Shown here piece by piece: positions 48,597-57,624 of a DNA stretch of 64,000 nucleotides. The stretch lies in NCBI GenBank assembly GCA_035308365.1, contig DATGGU010000070.1:1-64000 (forward strand), read 5' to 3'. The notes under the pieces are model-generated. The model saw only the letters and a program-made list of their open reading frames with translations, did no database searches and had not been told where the DNA came from. This DNA is from PALSA-505 sp035308365 (GTDB taxonomy: Bacteria; Actinomycetota; Actinomycetes; Streptosporangiales; Streptosporangiaceae). The position numbers and the translations under genes are program-made. Positions within the stretch are counted from its first letter, which is position 1. Each line of letters begins with the position of its first letter.

Positions 48597-50255
48597 TCAG
48601 GCCGGCCGCGGACCCGGTGCGGCGGGGGAGTAGCCGCCGTCCCAGACGCTCACGTATTTCCAGGCCGAGTCGAACAGCACCGTCACGACCGACCGGCCGG
48701 GCGCGAGCCCGGCCGCCACCTCGGCGGCGACGGCGGCGTTCGCCCCGGCGGTCGGGCCGGTGAAGAGCTTTTCCTCGGCGATGAGCCGTTTCATCATCGA
48801 CCAGGCCTGCTCGCCGGTCACGGTGCGGACCTCATCGATCAGGTCTTCGCGCACGTTCGGCGGGATCTTGCCCGGGCCCAGGCCCATCAGATTGTGCGGC
48901 CGGTGCTCGAACGGCACCCGGTCCCGTTTGGCCCGCAGCGGCGCGGAGGCGTCGACCTCGACCGCGATCGTGGCCATGCCGGGGAATTCGGCCCGCAGCG
49001 CCGCCGCTATGCCGGAGAACGTGCCGCCGGTGCCAAGGCTGCACACGAACGCGTCGGCCGGCCGGCGCAGCCGCCGCAAGTCCGCCACGATCTCCCGGCC
49101 CACCGTCAGCCAGGCCTGCCGGTTCAGCGGGTTGGTGGACTGGTCGAGGAAGTAGCTGCGCGGATGCTGGCGGACGTACTCACGGGCCTCGTGCTCGGCC
49201 CGCAGCAGGAAGCCGTCCGGGCCGGTTTCGATGATCTCGGCGCCGAACGCCCGGATCTGGGTCTTGCGCTCAATGGTCATCCCGGCGGGCATCAGGACGA
49301 CGACCCGGTACCCGCGCGCCAGGCCCACCCGCGCGAGTGCCGCACCGCCGTTGCCCGTCGAGCACTCCACGAGCGTCCAGCCGGGCGCGATCGTGCCGCG
49401 CCGCTCCAGGACGTCGATCATGTAGCCGAAGATCCGGTCCTTGTGGCTGCCGGTGGGGTTCCGGAACTCGCACTTGGCGTAGACGCTGGCGGCGCCGGCC
49501 GGGACGACGTGACGCAGCAGGCACAACTCGGTATGGCCGGCTGCGGGGTCCCCGGTCGCGGTGCGCTCAGGAGAGGCCGCGGGGTCTCCGGTCGCGGTGC
49601 GCTCAGGAGAGGCTGCGGGGTCCCCGGTCGCGGTGCGCTCAGGAGGGGGTCCGGCGGCGGCCCCGGTACCGTCACCGGACAGGACGTGGACCAGGCCGCT
49701 GGCCGGGTCGATGCCGATCCGCAGCACCGGCCGCACCGTGACGCCGCACCGGGTGTGCACGGCCCTGGCGCCGCCGTTGGCCGGCTTCTCCGTGACGACC
49801 AGGGCCTCGGTCACCTCGGCACCAGCCCGCCGCACCGCCTCGACCAGGGCCACCAGCGTGCCGCCGGTGCTGACCGTGTCGTCGATGATCACCACCCGGT
49901 CGCCGGGCTCGATCCCGTTCAGGTACAGGCGGCCGGAGAAGTACTCGGAGCTGACCTCGGCCACCGTCACCGGGTCCCGTTCGCCGGCCGGAAGCTCGTA
50001 GGGATACCACCGGGCCACCGCCAGTGGCAGCCGGGTGGCCAGGCAGACCGGCCCGGCCAGGATTCCGCCCTTGTCCTCCTCGGCCAGGAGTTTCGTGGCG
50101 CCGGAGAACGTGCCGAGGCGGATCAGCCGGTTCACGGCCTCGGCGAGGACCTCGGCCCGCAGCGCGGGCCGCTGGTCGGTGAGTTCGTTGATCGTGGTCC
50201 GGTACGTTCCGGTCAGGACGGTGGGTGCACCCTCGTATATCTCTTCTAACAGCAT
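48597..50255 (-). CDS. Phosphoribosyltransferase fused to a cysteine-synthase-like PLP enzyme
   Basis: The 552-residue chain has two enzyme domains. Residues about 1-200 are a type I phosphoribosyltransferase with the PRPP loop DRVVIIDDTVSTGGTLVALV. A linker of three 12-residue repeats (PERTATGDPAAS) follows. Residues about 240-540 form a beta-family PLP enzyme like cysteine synthase or cystathionine beta-synthase, with the lysine in EFRNPTGSHKDRIFGY and the phosphate loop SLGTGGTFSG. ATG at 50255 has no clear ribosome site. It follows the DUF885 gene by 38 bases. The pairing could link a purine/pyrimidine salvage step to sulfur or amino-acid chemistry; this is inference. Confidence 0.85.
   Translation of the reverse strand: MLLEEIYEGAPTVLTGTYRTTINELTDQRPALRAEVLAEAVNRLIRLGTFSGATKLLAEEDKGGILAGPVCLATRLPLAVARWYPYELPAGERDPVTVAEVSSEYFSGRLYLNGIEPGDRVVIIDDTVSTGGTLVALVEAVRRAGAEVTEALVVTEKPANGGARAVHTRCGVTVRPVLRIGIDPASGLVHVLSGDGTGAAAGPPPERTATGDPAASPERTATGDPAASPERTATGDPAAGHTELCLLRHVVPAGAASVYAKCEFRNPTGSHKDRIFGYMIDVLERRGTIAPGWTLVECSTGNGGAALARVGLARGYRVVVLMPAGMTIERKTQIRAFGAEIIETGPDGFLLRAEHEAREYVRQHPRSYFLDQSTNPLNRQAWLTVGREIVADLRRLRRPADAFVCSLGTGGTFSGIAAALRAEFPGMATIAVEVDASAPLRAKRDRVPFEHRPHNLMGLGPGKIPPNVREDLIDEVRTVTGEQAWSMMKRLIAEEKLFTGPTAGANAAVAAEVAAGLAPGRSVVTVLFDSAWKYVSVWDGGYSPAAPGPRPA
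49541..49647 (-). repeat. 36-bp minisatellite in an interdomain linker, three copies
   Basis: Three near-identical 36-bp units (CTGCGGGGTCCCCGGTCGCG...) encode three PERTATGDPAAS-type repeats that link the two domains of the fusion protein. Units differ at two or three bases and keep the frame. Confidence 0.85.
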
Positions 50256-50293
50256 TTAACGAAGTTACCCAGACTTTTGGATAATGCCCGGGG

Positions 50294-51826
50294 TTACCCG
50301 CGTTCGATGGCCGTTTCGAGCAGGCCGAGTGGCGGCGCTCCCAGGTCCATCAGGGCGGTGTGGAAGCGGCGCAGCGTGAAGCCCATGCCCCAGTCCTTCC
50401 TGGCCTTCTCGCGGAGGTTCATGATCACGAGCTTGCCCCAGGTGTACCGGCCGTAGGTCGGGTCGAACGTGGCCCGGCGCGCCTCGGACAGCGCGGCCGC
50501 CCCCAGCAGGTGGGTGTCCGCCTCGAACCTGCGGGCTCCCTCCCGCACCGTCATGCCCGCCGTGTGGACGCCGATCGCGCAGGCCAGCCGGGTGACCCGG
50601 ACCAGGGCCTCCAGCCACACCCCGATCTCGAACCTGGGGTCGGGCGCGCAGAACCCTTCCTCCACGCAGAGTTCCTCGGCGTAGTGCGCCCAGCCCTCGA
50701 CGAACGCCAGCGAATGCAGCACCCGCCGGACCGGGGTGGACGCACGGCGCAGGGCCCGGCCGTGCGAGAAGTGCCCGGGCGCGACCTCGTGCACGGTGAT
50801 CCCGGGCAGGGTGGTGTCGCTGAACACCTCCAGCCATTCCTCGATCTCCTGGGCGGGCCAGGAGTCCTCCGGCGGGGTGATGTGGTACCAGGACGGGCCC
50901 TCCGGCTCTCCCGGCGCGTTGGACGACATCATCGCCATCGCCCAGCGGCGGGACGGCGGGGCGAGCCCCACCAGGCACGTGCCGTCGTTGTAGGGCATCA
51001 GGTCGCGCTCGCGGGTGAACTCGATCGCCCGGTTGGTCCAGGTCTGCGCGGCGCCGATCACCCCCGCCGCGTCCGGGTGGTCGCGGACGAGTTCGCGGGC
51101 GACATCGAGCGGCGGGCGGTCGGGGTCGATCCGGGCGCAGCTCTCGGCGAGCCGCTCGCGCAGCCGGTCCCGCTCCGCGTCGGCCTGCCCGGCCAGTGCG
51201 GCGATGTCCAGATCGATCGCCTCGGCGCTGCCCATCAGCGCGGCCAGTCCGGCGGTGCCCAGGCCCGTGTCGGCACCGCCGGCCTGGGCCACCCGCTCCA
51301 GGTGAGCGACGAGCCGCGCGTGCGCGGCCAGTGCGGCGTCGCGGGTGGCGGCGCCCGCCTCGTCCGGTATGCCGTTGACGAGCCCGCGGGCCGCCCCCAG
51401 CAGGGCCTCCGCGACCGGGCCGCTCACCTGGTCCAGGGCGGCGATGGCATTGTCCACCCCGCGCGGCCAGGCGGCCAGGTGGGCCAGCCGGGCGGCGGCG
51501 CGCTGCTCCGGCGGGGCGTAGTCCCTGTCATAGCAGGCCAGGTCGAGCTCGCCCAGGTGGGGCAATGGGTTGCGGCGGTGCAGCTCGAGCTCGCCGAACT
51601 CGACCCGGACCAGGCTCTCGAACGCGGCCAGGTGCGCCTCGTCGTGCCGGTCATCAAGGGTGCGGTCGCTGGCGCGCGCCTCGTCCACCCGGGCAAGCCC
51701 GGCGCGTGCCCCGGTGGGCGACAGATCCTGGATCGTGCCGTCGTATTCGTGCCGGCCGCCCATCTCGCGCACGTCGGCGAGGTGCAGATCACAAACGGCG
51801 CGCAGCCGGGGAGTTAGCTCTTCCAT
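50294..51826 (-). CDS. DUF885 family metallopeptidase-like protein
   Basis: The 510-residue protein matches DUF885, relatives of M2/M3-type zinc peptidases. It has the HExxxGH motif in TVHEVAPGHFSHGRAL, the following FVEGWAHYAEELC, and WYHITPPEDSW. DUF885 proteins are often long and are thought to be peptidases; direct activity is shown for few. It diverges from the gamma-glutamyltransferase-like gene with 88 bases between the starts. ATG 51826 is the natural start. Confidence 0.85.
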   Translation of the reverse strand: MEELTPRLRAVCDLHLADVREMGGRHEYDGTIQDLSPTGARAGLARVDEARASDRTLDDRHDEAHLAAFESLVRVEFGELELHRRNPLPHLGELDLACYDRDYAPPEQRAAARLAHLAAWPRGVDNAIAALDQVSGPVAEALLGAARGLVNGIPDEAGAATRDAALAAHARLVAHLERVAQAGGADTGLGTAGLAALMGSAEAIDLDIAALAGQADAERDRLRERLAESCARIDPDRPPLDVARELVRDHPDAAGVIGAAQTWTNRAIEFTRERDLMPYNDGTCLVGLAPPSRRWAMAMMSSNAPGEPEGPSWYHITPPEDSWPAQEIEEWLEVFSDTTLPGITVHEVAPGHFSHGRALRRASTPVRRVLHSLAFVEGWAHYAEELCVEEGFCAPDPRFEIGVWLEALVRVTRLACAIGVHTAGMTVREGARRFEADTHLLGAAALSEARRATFDPTYGRYTWGKLVIMNLREKARKDWGMGFTLRRFHTALMDLGAPPLGLLETAIERG

Positions 51827-51914
51827 GCGGTCAGAGGTTACAGCCCGGTGCCGTTCCTGGACACATCGTGGATGCGGCCTGTCTGGCGGGAATCCGCCAA
51901 GCTACCGTCGGACC

Positions 51915-53726
51915 ATGCCAACGGACCCATCGTTCACCACCCGTCCCGAGCTTGCCGGGACCTTCGGCATGGTGGCCTCGACGCACTGGCTGGCCTCGGC
52001 CGCTGGGATGGCGATGCTGGAGCGGGGCGGCAACGCGTTCGACGCGGCGGTGGCCACCGGCCTGGTCCTGCAGGTCGTCGAGCCGCACCTGAACGGCCCC
52101 GGCGGTGAGGTTCCGGTCATCGGCTTCGACGCCGGCCGGGGCGAGCCGTTCGTGCTGTCCGGGCAGGGCACCGCGCCCGCGGCGGCCACGCCGGCGGCGT
52201 TCGGCGCGCTCGGCATCGACCTCATTCCCGGCAACGGCCTGCTGCCGGCCTGCGTGCCCGCCGCGTTCGGCACCTGGATGCTGCTGCTGCGCGAGCACGG
52301 CAGCCTGCCGCTGCGCACGGTCCTCGAGCCCGCGATCGGCTACGCGGCAGGCGGCTATCCGCTGCTGCCCGCCATCTCGGCGGGTATCGCGAGCGTCGCC
52401 GGGCTGTTCCGTGAGCACTGGCCGTCCTCGGCCGGGATCTACCTGACCGGCAGCGGCCGGGATGGCGTTCCCGTCGCGGGCGCCAGGTTCGCCAACCCCG
52501 CGCTGGCCGCCAGCTATCGGCGCGTGCTGGCCGAGGCCGAGGCGGCGAGCACGGACCGGGATGAGCAGATCGAGGCCGCGCGCCACGTCTTCTACGAAGG
52601 GTTCGTGGCCGAAGCGATCGTTTCCTTCCTTGCCTCAGCCGAGGTCATGGATGTGACGGGGAGGCCGCATCGCGGCTTGCTCGGCTACGGCGACCTGGCG
52701 GCCTGGCGGGCGGGTGAGGAAGCGCCGGCCACCTTCGGTTACGCCGGGCTGACCGTGTGCAAGACGCCGCCGTGGGGCCAGGGCCCGGTGTTCCTCCAGC
52801 AGCTCAGCCTGCTGGACGGGTTCGGCGTGGCCGGCATGCGCCCCGGCGGCGCGGAGTTCATCCACACCGTGGTGGAGTGCGCCAAGCTGGCCTTCGCCGA
52901 CCGGGAGGCCTGGTACGGCGACCCCAGGCACGCCGAGGTGCCGCTGGACGACCTGCTCTCGCCGCAATACGCGGCGCAGCGCCGCGAGCTGGTCTCCGGC
53001 CGCGCCCGGCCCGACCTGGTTCCCGGATCCCCGGGCGGCCGCATCCCCCGGCTGCCCGAATATGCCAGGGCAGGCTTCATCCAGCCAGGAGCCGCGCTCC
53101 CGCTCGACCCGGGCACCGGGGAGCCGCTCAACCGGACCGCCGGAGCCGGCGACACCTGCCATCTCGACGCGGTGGACAGGTTCGGGAACATGGTGGCCGC
53201 CACCCCGAGCGGCGGCTGGCTGCAGAGCTCACCGGTCATCCCCGGGCTCGGCTTCTGCCTGGGCACCAGGGGACAGATGTTCTCCCTTACCGAGGGTCTG
53301 CCCAACACGCTCGCCCCTGGCAAGCGGCCGCGCACGACGCTCAGCCCGGGCCTGGCCCTGCGCGACGGCGAGCCCTGTCTCGCGTTCGGCACGCCCGGCG
53401 GGGACCAGCAGGACCAGTGGACGCTCCCGTTCTTCTTGAACCATGTGCACTTCGGCATGAACCTGCAGCAGGCCATCGACGCCCCGGCCTTCCACACCAG
53501 GCATTTCCCGTCCTCGTTCTACCCGCGGGAGGCTTACCCGCTGGCCGTGGACGTCGAGGCCAGGGTGGACCCGGACGTGATCGCCGCGCTGCGGGCCAGG
53601 GGACACGACGTGACCGTGATGCCGCCATGGTCGCTGGGCAGGATCAGCGCGGTCGCGCGGGCGAACGGTTTTCTTTACGCAGCAGCGAACCCCCGGGGCA
53701 TGCAGGGCTACGCCGTCGGGCGTTAG
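51915..53726 (+). CDS. Gamma-glutamyltransferase-family protein
   Basis: The 603-residue Ntn-hydrolase precursor has MVASTHWLASAAGMAMLERG, GNAFDAAVATGLVLQVVEPH and LNGPGGEVPVIGFD early, and the autocleavage threonine in AGAGDTCHLDAVDRFGNMVA, followed by GTPGGDQQDQWTLPFFLN. The family cleaves gamma-glutamyl or related amide bonds; the exact substrate (glutathione, cephalosporin or other) cannot be read. Its short N-terminus without a signal peptide suggests a cytoplasmic form. ATG 51915. Confidence 0.88.
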   Translation: MPTDPSFTTRPELAGTFGMVASTHWLASAAGMAMLERGGNAFDAAVATGLVLQVVEPHLNGPGGEVPVIGFDAGRGEPFVLSGQGTAPAAATPAAFGALGIDLIPGNGLLPACVPAAFGTWMLLLREHGSLPLRTVLEPAIGYAAGGYPLLPAISAGIASVAGLFREHWPSSAGIYLTGSGRDGVPVAGARFANPALAASYRRVLAEAEAASTDRDEQIEAARHVFYEGFVAEAIVSFLASAEVMDVTGRPHRGLLGYGDLAAWRAGEEAPATFGYAGLTVCKTPPWGQGPVFLQQLSLLDGFGVAGMRPGGAEFIHTVVECAKLAFADREAWYGDPRHAEVPLDDLLSPQYAAQRRELVSGRARPDLVPGSPGGRIPRLPEYARAGFIQPGAALPLDPGTGEPLNRTAGAGDTCHLDAVDRFGNMVAATPSGGWLQSSPVIPGLGFCLGTRGQMFSLTEGLPNTLAPGKRPRTTLSPGLALRDGEPCLAFGTPGGDQQDQWTLPFFLNHVHFGMNLQQAIDAPAFHTRHFPSSFYPREAYPLAVDVEARVDPDVIAALRARGHDVTVMPPWSLGRISAVARANGFLYAAANPRGMQGYAVGR

Positions 53727-53914
53727 GCCGCCAGGTCGTCCACCCGGCGCGGGCCGGCGGCAACCATAACGTCTCGGCCACGCTGGCCTTCGGCACGGCC
53801 CCGGAACGCAGGGGGGCCAGCCAGTCGTTGCAGAATCGGGGGCACAATGTGATTCAGTTGGCTTCGTAAGGCACGGCAGGGGCTTCAGACCCCTCCGAGA
53901 GAGGGAGTCGGAAC

Positions 53915-54112
53915 ATGGAACGCCGTCACCATGTAGGGCTCACAATCGGCGGGATCATCATTGGCCTGATCGTGCTGGCCTGGCTTCCCTGGTATGTGAC
54001 CGCGCTGATCATCATCGCGGCCATCGCGATACCGGCGGCCGCCTACCGGATGCTGGACCCGTCCCAGCGCCGCCGCCTGCGCAACACCCGCCGCCGCCAA
54101 CTGGGCGGCTAA
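53915..54112 (+). CDS. Small two-helix membrane protein
   Basis: A 65-residue protein with two adjacent transmembrane helices (LTIGGIIIGLIVLAWL and ALIIIAAIAIPAAAYRML) and a highly basic tail (QRRRLRNTRRRQL). A GAGGGAG site precedes the ATG. No function is known; short basic-tailed membrane proteins are common in actinomycetes. The 188 bases before it hold no recognised gene. Confidence 0.7.
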   Translation: MERRHHVGLTIGGIIIGLIVLAWLPWYVTALIIIAAIAIPAAAYRMLDPSQRRRLRNTRRRQLGG

Positions 54113-54173
54113 CCGCAGGTCAGGCACCGAGCCCGCGTTGCCTGCCCGCTGATCCGCGATCGTGCAGGACGGT

Positions 54174-54746
54174 TCAGGCGCCCGTCTTGGCGGCGGCCTT
54201 CAGCCCCTGCTTGTAGGCACGGACCCGGGCGAGCGACTTCTCGTCCACGATGTCGGCCACCGAGCAGTAGGAGCCCCGGGCGCCGAACGGGCCCGCCACC
54301 TCCCGCCAGCCTCTCGGCCGCACGCCGAGCTGCTTGCCGAGCAGGGCGACGAAGATCTGCGCCTTCTGCGCGCCGAAGCCGGGCAGCTCGGCCACTCGCT
54401 TGATCAGCTCCTGGCCGGTCTTGGCGGTGGTCCAGATGGCCGCGGGGTCGCCGCCGTAGCGATCGGTGATGATTCGCCCGAGTTCCTGAACCCGGGCCGC
54501 CATGGCTCTCGGGTAGCGGTGCAGCGCGGGCCGCTCGGCGAAGATCGCGGCGAACGCCTCCGGGTCGTACTCGGCCAGCTCCCTGGCGCCGGGCTCGTGG
54601 CCGATCCGTTCGACCAGCACGGAGGGCGAGCTGAACGCCTTCTCTATGGTCACCTGCTGGTCGAGCAGCATCCCGATCAGCAGGGCCAGCGGGCTGCGCG
54701 ACAGCAGCGCGTTGGCGTCGTCGCCAACAGGCAGCGAGAGTGTCAT
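54174..54746 (-). CDS. HhH-GPD base-excision repair protein
   Basis: The 190-residue protein belongs to the HhH-GPD superfamily of DNA glycosylases, in the short actinobacterial form. It has LIGMLLDQQVTIEKAFSSP and the helix-hairpin-helix LPGFGAQKAQIFVALLGKQ. The expected catalytic Asp position lies after this; YCSVADI is the nearest acid, so glycosylase activity is uncertain. GGAGGA precedes ATG 54746. It faces its neighbour's end and is probably monocistronic. Confidence 0.85.
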   Translation of the reverse strand: MTLSLPVGDDANALLSRSPLALLIGMLLDQQVTIEKAFSSPSVLVERIGHEPGARELAEYDPEAFAAIFAERPALHRYPRAMAARVQELGRIITDRYGGDPAAIWTTAKTGQELIKRVAELPGFGAQKAQIFVALLGKQLGVRPRGWREVAGPFGARGSYCSVADIVDEKSLARVRAYKQGLKAAAKTGA

Positions 54747-54814
54747 CCGTCCTCCATCTCACCAGGCCCCATCATCCACCATGACCAGGCCCGGTGTGAC
54801 ATCCGGCGGGACGG

Positions 54815-56065
54815 CTAGCTCAGCAAGCCGGGGTAGAGCAGGGCGAGCTGGTGCGGGCAGGCGGCGATCAGCCGGAGCTCGTCGTCGGTGAGTGGCTTGC
54901 CGGTGGCCGCGCCGCAGAGCTGCACCAGCCTGAACGTCAGCTCCTCGTCGCTCACCTCGATGCCGAGGCCGTCCATGACATGCCGGAAGCCGGCCTTGCC
55001 GCCGTACTCGCCGGTGAGCACCACCCGCCCCTCGCGGGTGTGCCAGTCGGCCGGGAAGGGCCCGAGCGTCTCGTCGTCGTAGAGCTCGTAGTTCTCCCGG
55101 TTCTTCAGCGCCCCGTCGGCATGGATCCCGGACTCGTGGGCGAACGCGTTGCGGCCCACGCCCGGCTGGCCCTGGGGGAGTGGCTGGCCGAACGCGTAGC
55201 TCGCCCACAGGCCGAGCCGCCGTGCCCAGGACAGGTCCACCGGGTCGCCGATCGTGGCGCGGCCACCGGCGCCGAAGCCGTGCCGGAACGCCAGGATGCA
55301 GGACAGCAGGTCGGCGTTGCCCGCGCGCTCACCGATCCCGTTGACACAGGTGTTGACCCAGGCGTCCTGCCCGGCGTCCAGGTCGCCGAACGCTCCGGAC
55401 AGGGAGTTCGCCACTGCCATGCCAAGATCGTTGTGGCAGTGCGTCTCGACCGGGATCCCAATGGAGCTGGCCAGCTTCGCGAACCGCTCACGGATCCGCT
55501 CGGGCGTGTCACCGCCGATCGTGTCGCAGTAGCGGATCCGGCTGGCTCCGGCATCCTTGGCGGCGAGTGCGAACTCGAGCAGGAATCCGTCGTCGGTGCG
55601 GGAGGCGTCCTCGGCGTTGACCCCGATCGTCTCCGCCCCGCCGGCGGCCGCCATCGCGACGGCGGCTGTCATCTCCGTAATGATCGAGCCGCGGTCCAGC
55701 CTGCCGCGGAACTTGTGCGCGATCATCTGGTCCGACGTTGAAATCGACAGGTTGTAGTGCCGCAACCGCCCAGCCTGCTGGCCCGCCTCCGGCACGGCGC
55801 AGAGCGCCGCTTCCACATCGGCGGGCACCGCCCGGCACCAGCCGGACAGCCGCAGCGCGCCGAACGCACCGGCCTCGGCCAGGGCCAGGTTCGCCCGGAC
55901 GTAGGGCACCTCGTGAAACAAGGAGGGGAAGCCCATCTCCGACTGCGCCACACCCAGTTTGGCCAGGTAAAAGTTGATCATCGTCTTGCCAAACTTGGAC
56001 AGCCCGGTACGCGCGGTCTGAACCCCATCGCGGTTGGTTACGTCAAGAAAGTGGATAACAGGCAC
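54815..56065 (-). CDS. Homocitrate-synthase/isopropylmalate-synthase-family enzyme
   Basis: The 416-residue DRE-TIM protein condenses an acetyl-CoA with a 2-oxoacid. It has the RDG motif in FLDVTNRDGVQTARTGLSKF, HCHNDLGMAVANSLSG for the metal histidines, VNGIGERAGNADLLSC and NAFAHESGIHADGALKN. The length is near that of NifV/homocitrate synthases and lacks the long regulatory domain of LeuA. The start is GTG at 56065. It diverges from an HTH-citrate synthase gene over a shared operator region, so the two probably act on the same pool of C4-C6 acids. Confidence 0.88.
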   Translation of the reverse strand: MPVIHFLDVTNRDGVQTARTGLSKFGKTMINFYLAKLGVAQSEMGFPSLFHEVPYVRANLALAEAGAFGALRLSGWCRAVPADVEAALCAVPEAGQQAGRLRHYNLSISTSDQMIAHKFRGRLDRGSIITEMTAAVAMAAAGGAETIGVNAEDASRTDDGFLLEFALAAKDAGASRIRYCDTIGGDTPERIRERFAKLASSIGIPVETHCHNDLGMAVANSLSGAFGDLDAGQDAWVNTCVNGIGERAGNADLLSCILAFRHGFGAGGRATIGDPVDLSWARRLGLWASYAFGQPLPQGQPGVGRNAFAHESGIHADGALKNRENYELYDDETLGPFPADWHTREGRVVLTGEYGGKAGFRHVMDGLGIEVSDEELTFRLVQLCGAATGKPLTDDELRLIAACPHQLALLYPGLLS

Positions 56066-56080
56066 AGAGGCGTCCTCTCA

Positions 56081-56144
56081 TAGTTGACTAGATTCACATT
56101 GACATGATGATTCGACATGGATCAAGGTTGATTAAAATCAACTA
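56081..56144. promoter_or_regulatory. Paired operators between the homocitrate synthase-like and citrate synthase genes
   Basis: TAGTTGACTAGATTCAC (56081-56097) and, in inverse sense, TTGATTAAAATCAACTA (56128-56144) share the core TAGTTGA-N-T-N-N-A-N-TCA; the second holds the perfect palindrome GTTGAT taaa ATCAAC. They lie 31 bp apart in an AT-rich gap between the two divergent starts. The HTH domain on the citrate synthase is the natural candidate protein to bind them. Confidence 0.55.
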
Positions 56145-56168
56145 AGAACATTTCCGGGAGCCGGGTAC

Positions 56169-57533
56169 GTGCACGAGACCGAGGTCAGAGCGGACTGGAT
56201 CACCGCGGCGGCGGCGGCCGAGCGGCTGGGCGTGAAGCGCGCCACGTTGTACGCCTACGTGAGCCGCGGCGTCCTGGTGCGCAAGCGTGCCGCCGACGGC
56301 CGGGGGAGCCTGTTCGACCCTCGTGAGATCGACAAGCTCGCCCTCCGCGGCCGCCCCCGGCACGCACCGGGCGGGACCGAACTGGTCATCGAGTCGGCCG
56401 TTACCGAGATCTCCGGCGAGCGGCTGAGCTACCGCGGCCACCGGGTCACCGCGCTGGCCACCAGCCACAGCTTCGAAGACGTCGCCACCCTGCTGTGGGC
56501 CGCTGACACCCCCTCACGCCCCGGCGAGGAAGACCACGGCGCCGCGCCCCACGATCCCCGGTCCAGCAACGGACGGCTCCATGACCACGGGCACCAGGCA
56601 CCCGCATGGCGTGCCACCCCCGCAGCCGTCGCCGCAGGCAGCGCGGCGCAGTCGGCCCTCCCACCCGGCGCGCTCCCGATCGAGCGCCTGCAAGTCATCG
56701 TCCCCGCCCTGGCCGCCACCGACCCCCTGCGCCTGCACCTGGCCGCCCCCGCCGTCATCGCCGCCGCCCAGTCCATGATCGCCGGAATGGTGGACTGCCT
56801 CCCGGCTCCCCAGCCCACAGCCCCACCTCAGCCCGGCCCGCCCTCCGCGGTTACGCCGCTCCCCGGTTCGGCGGCGCCGGGGGATGGCTCGCCTCGCGGT
56901 GGTATCGCCGGCCGGTTGTGGCGGAAGCTGTGCCCGGCGCCGCCCACGCCTGCATTCCTTGCGGCGCTGCGGGCGGCGCTGGTGCTGCTGGCCGATCATG
57001 AACTGGCCGCGTCCACTCTGGCAGCGCGAGTGGCGGCGTCCGTGCGGGCCGATCCCTATGCGGTGGTCGCGACCGGGCTAGGTGCGCTCGGCGGGCCGCT
57101 GCACGGCGGTGCCTCGCTTGGCGCCGAAGGAATGCTGGCGGCCGCCGCGACCCCGGCGCAGGCGCCGGCAGTCGTGGGCGACCTGTTGCGCCGCACCGGG
57201 CGGGTGCCGGGGTTCGGGCACTTTGTGTACCGGACCGGCGATCCGCGCGCCGTCTGCCTGCTCGGTCTTATCACCCAGGCTGCCCCCGGTTCGCCGCGGC
57301 TTGCGGTGGCCAGCGCGATTCTGGCCGAGATGCGCCGCCGGGCCCTGCCCGAGCCGAACATCGACTTTGCCCTCGCGGTCCTGACCGACGTGGCCGGGAT
57401 GGTCACCGGCGCCGGCGAGGCCATCTTCGCCGTGGCCCGCACGGCAGGCTGGATCGCGCACGCCCTGGAGGAATACGCCCGCAACTCCCCCCTCCGGCCA
57501 CGCGCCATCTACACCGGGCCCCAGCCCGGCTGA
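56169..57533 (+). CDS. Citrate synthase-like enzyme with N-terminal HTH
   Basis: The 454-residue protein starts with a MerR/excisionase-like HTH (ITAAAAAERLGVKRATLYAY, VSRGVLVRKR) at residues about 10-55, then citrate synthase. The three catalytic residues are visible: His in GGPLHGGAS, His in VPGFGHFVYRTGDPRA, and Asp in PNIDFALAV, in the C-terminal half. Two low-complexity inserts rich in His, Pro and Ala interrupt the N-lobe (residues about 118-155 and 218-245). Family members of this type are found in actinomycetes and may regulate themselves. GTG 56169 is the start. It is divergent from the homocitrate-synthase-like gene. Confidence 0.85.
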   Translation: MHETEVRADWITAAAAAERLGVKRATLYAYVSRGVLVRKRAADGRGSLFDPREIDKLALRGRPRHAPGGTELVIESAVTEISGERLSYRGHRVTALATSHSFEDVATLLWAADTPSRPGEEDHGAAPHDPRSSNGRLHDHGHQAPAWRATPAAVAAGSAAQSALPPGALPIERLQVIVPALAATDPLRLHLAAPAVIAAAQSMIAGMVDCLPAPQPTAPPQPGPPSAVTPLPGSAAPGDGSPRGGIAGRLWRKLCPAPPTPAFLAALRAALVLLADHELAASTLAARVAASVRADPYAVVATGLGALGGPLHGGASLGAEGMLAAAATPAQAPAVVGDLLRRTGRVPGFGHFVYRTGDPRAVCLLGLITQAAPGSPRLAVASAILAEMRRRALPEPNIDFALAVLTDVAGMVTGAGEAIFAVARTAGWIAHALEEYARNSPLRPRAIYTGPQPG

Positions 57534-57545
57534 GCGCGGCCCGGC

Positions 57546-57578
57546 CAGGGGTTCACCCCTGCGGGAATCGAAACCCGC
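57546..57578 (+). terminator. Two stacked hairpins after the citrate synthase gene
   Basis: CAGGGG ttca CCCCTG (57546-57561) is followed directly by GCGGG aatcgaaa CCCGC (57561-57578). Together they could end the transcript, 13 bases past the stop. Confidence 0.45.
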
Positions 57579-57624
57579 TGGCTGGGCATTGTCTCTAGTG
57601 ATCTGAGACGAGGAGAGGTCTGTC

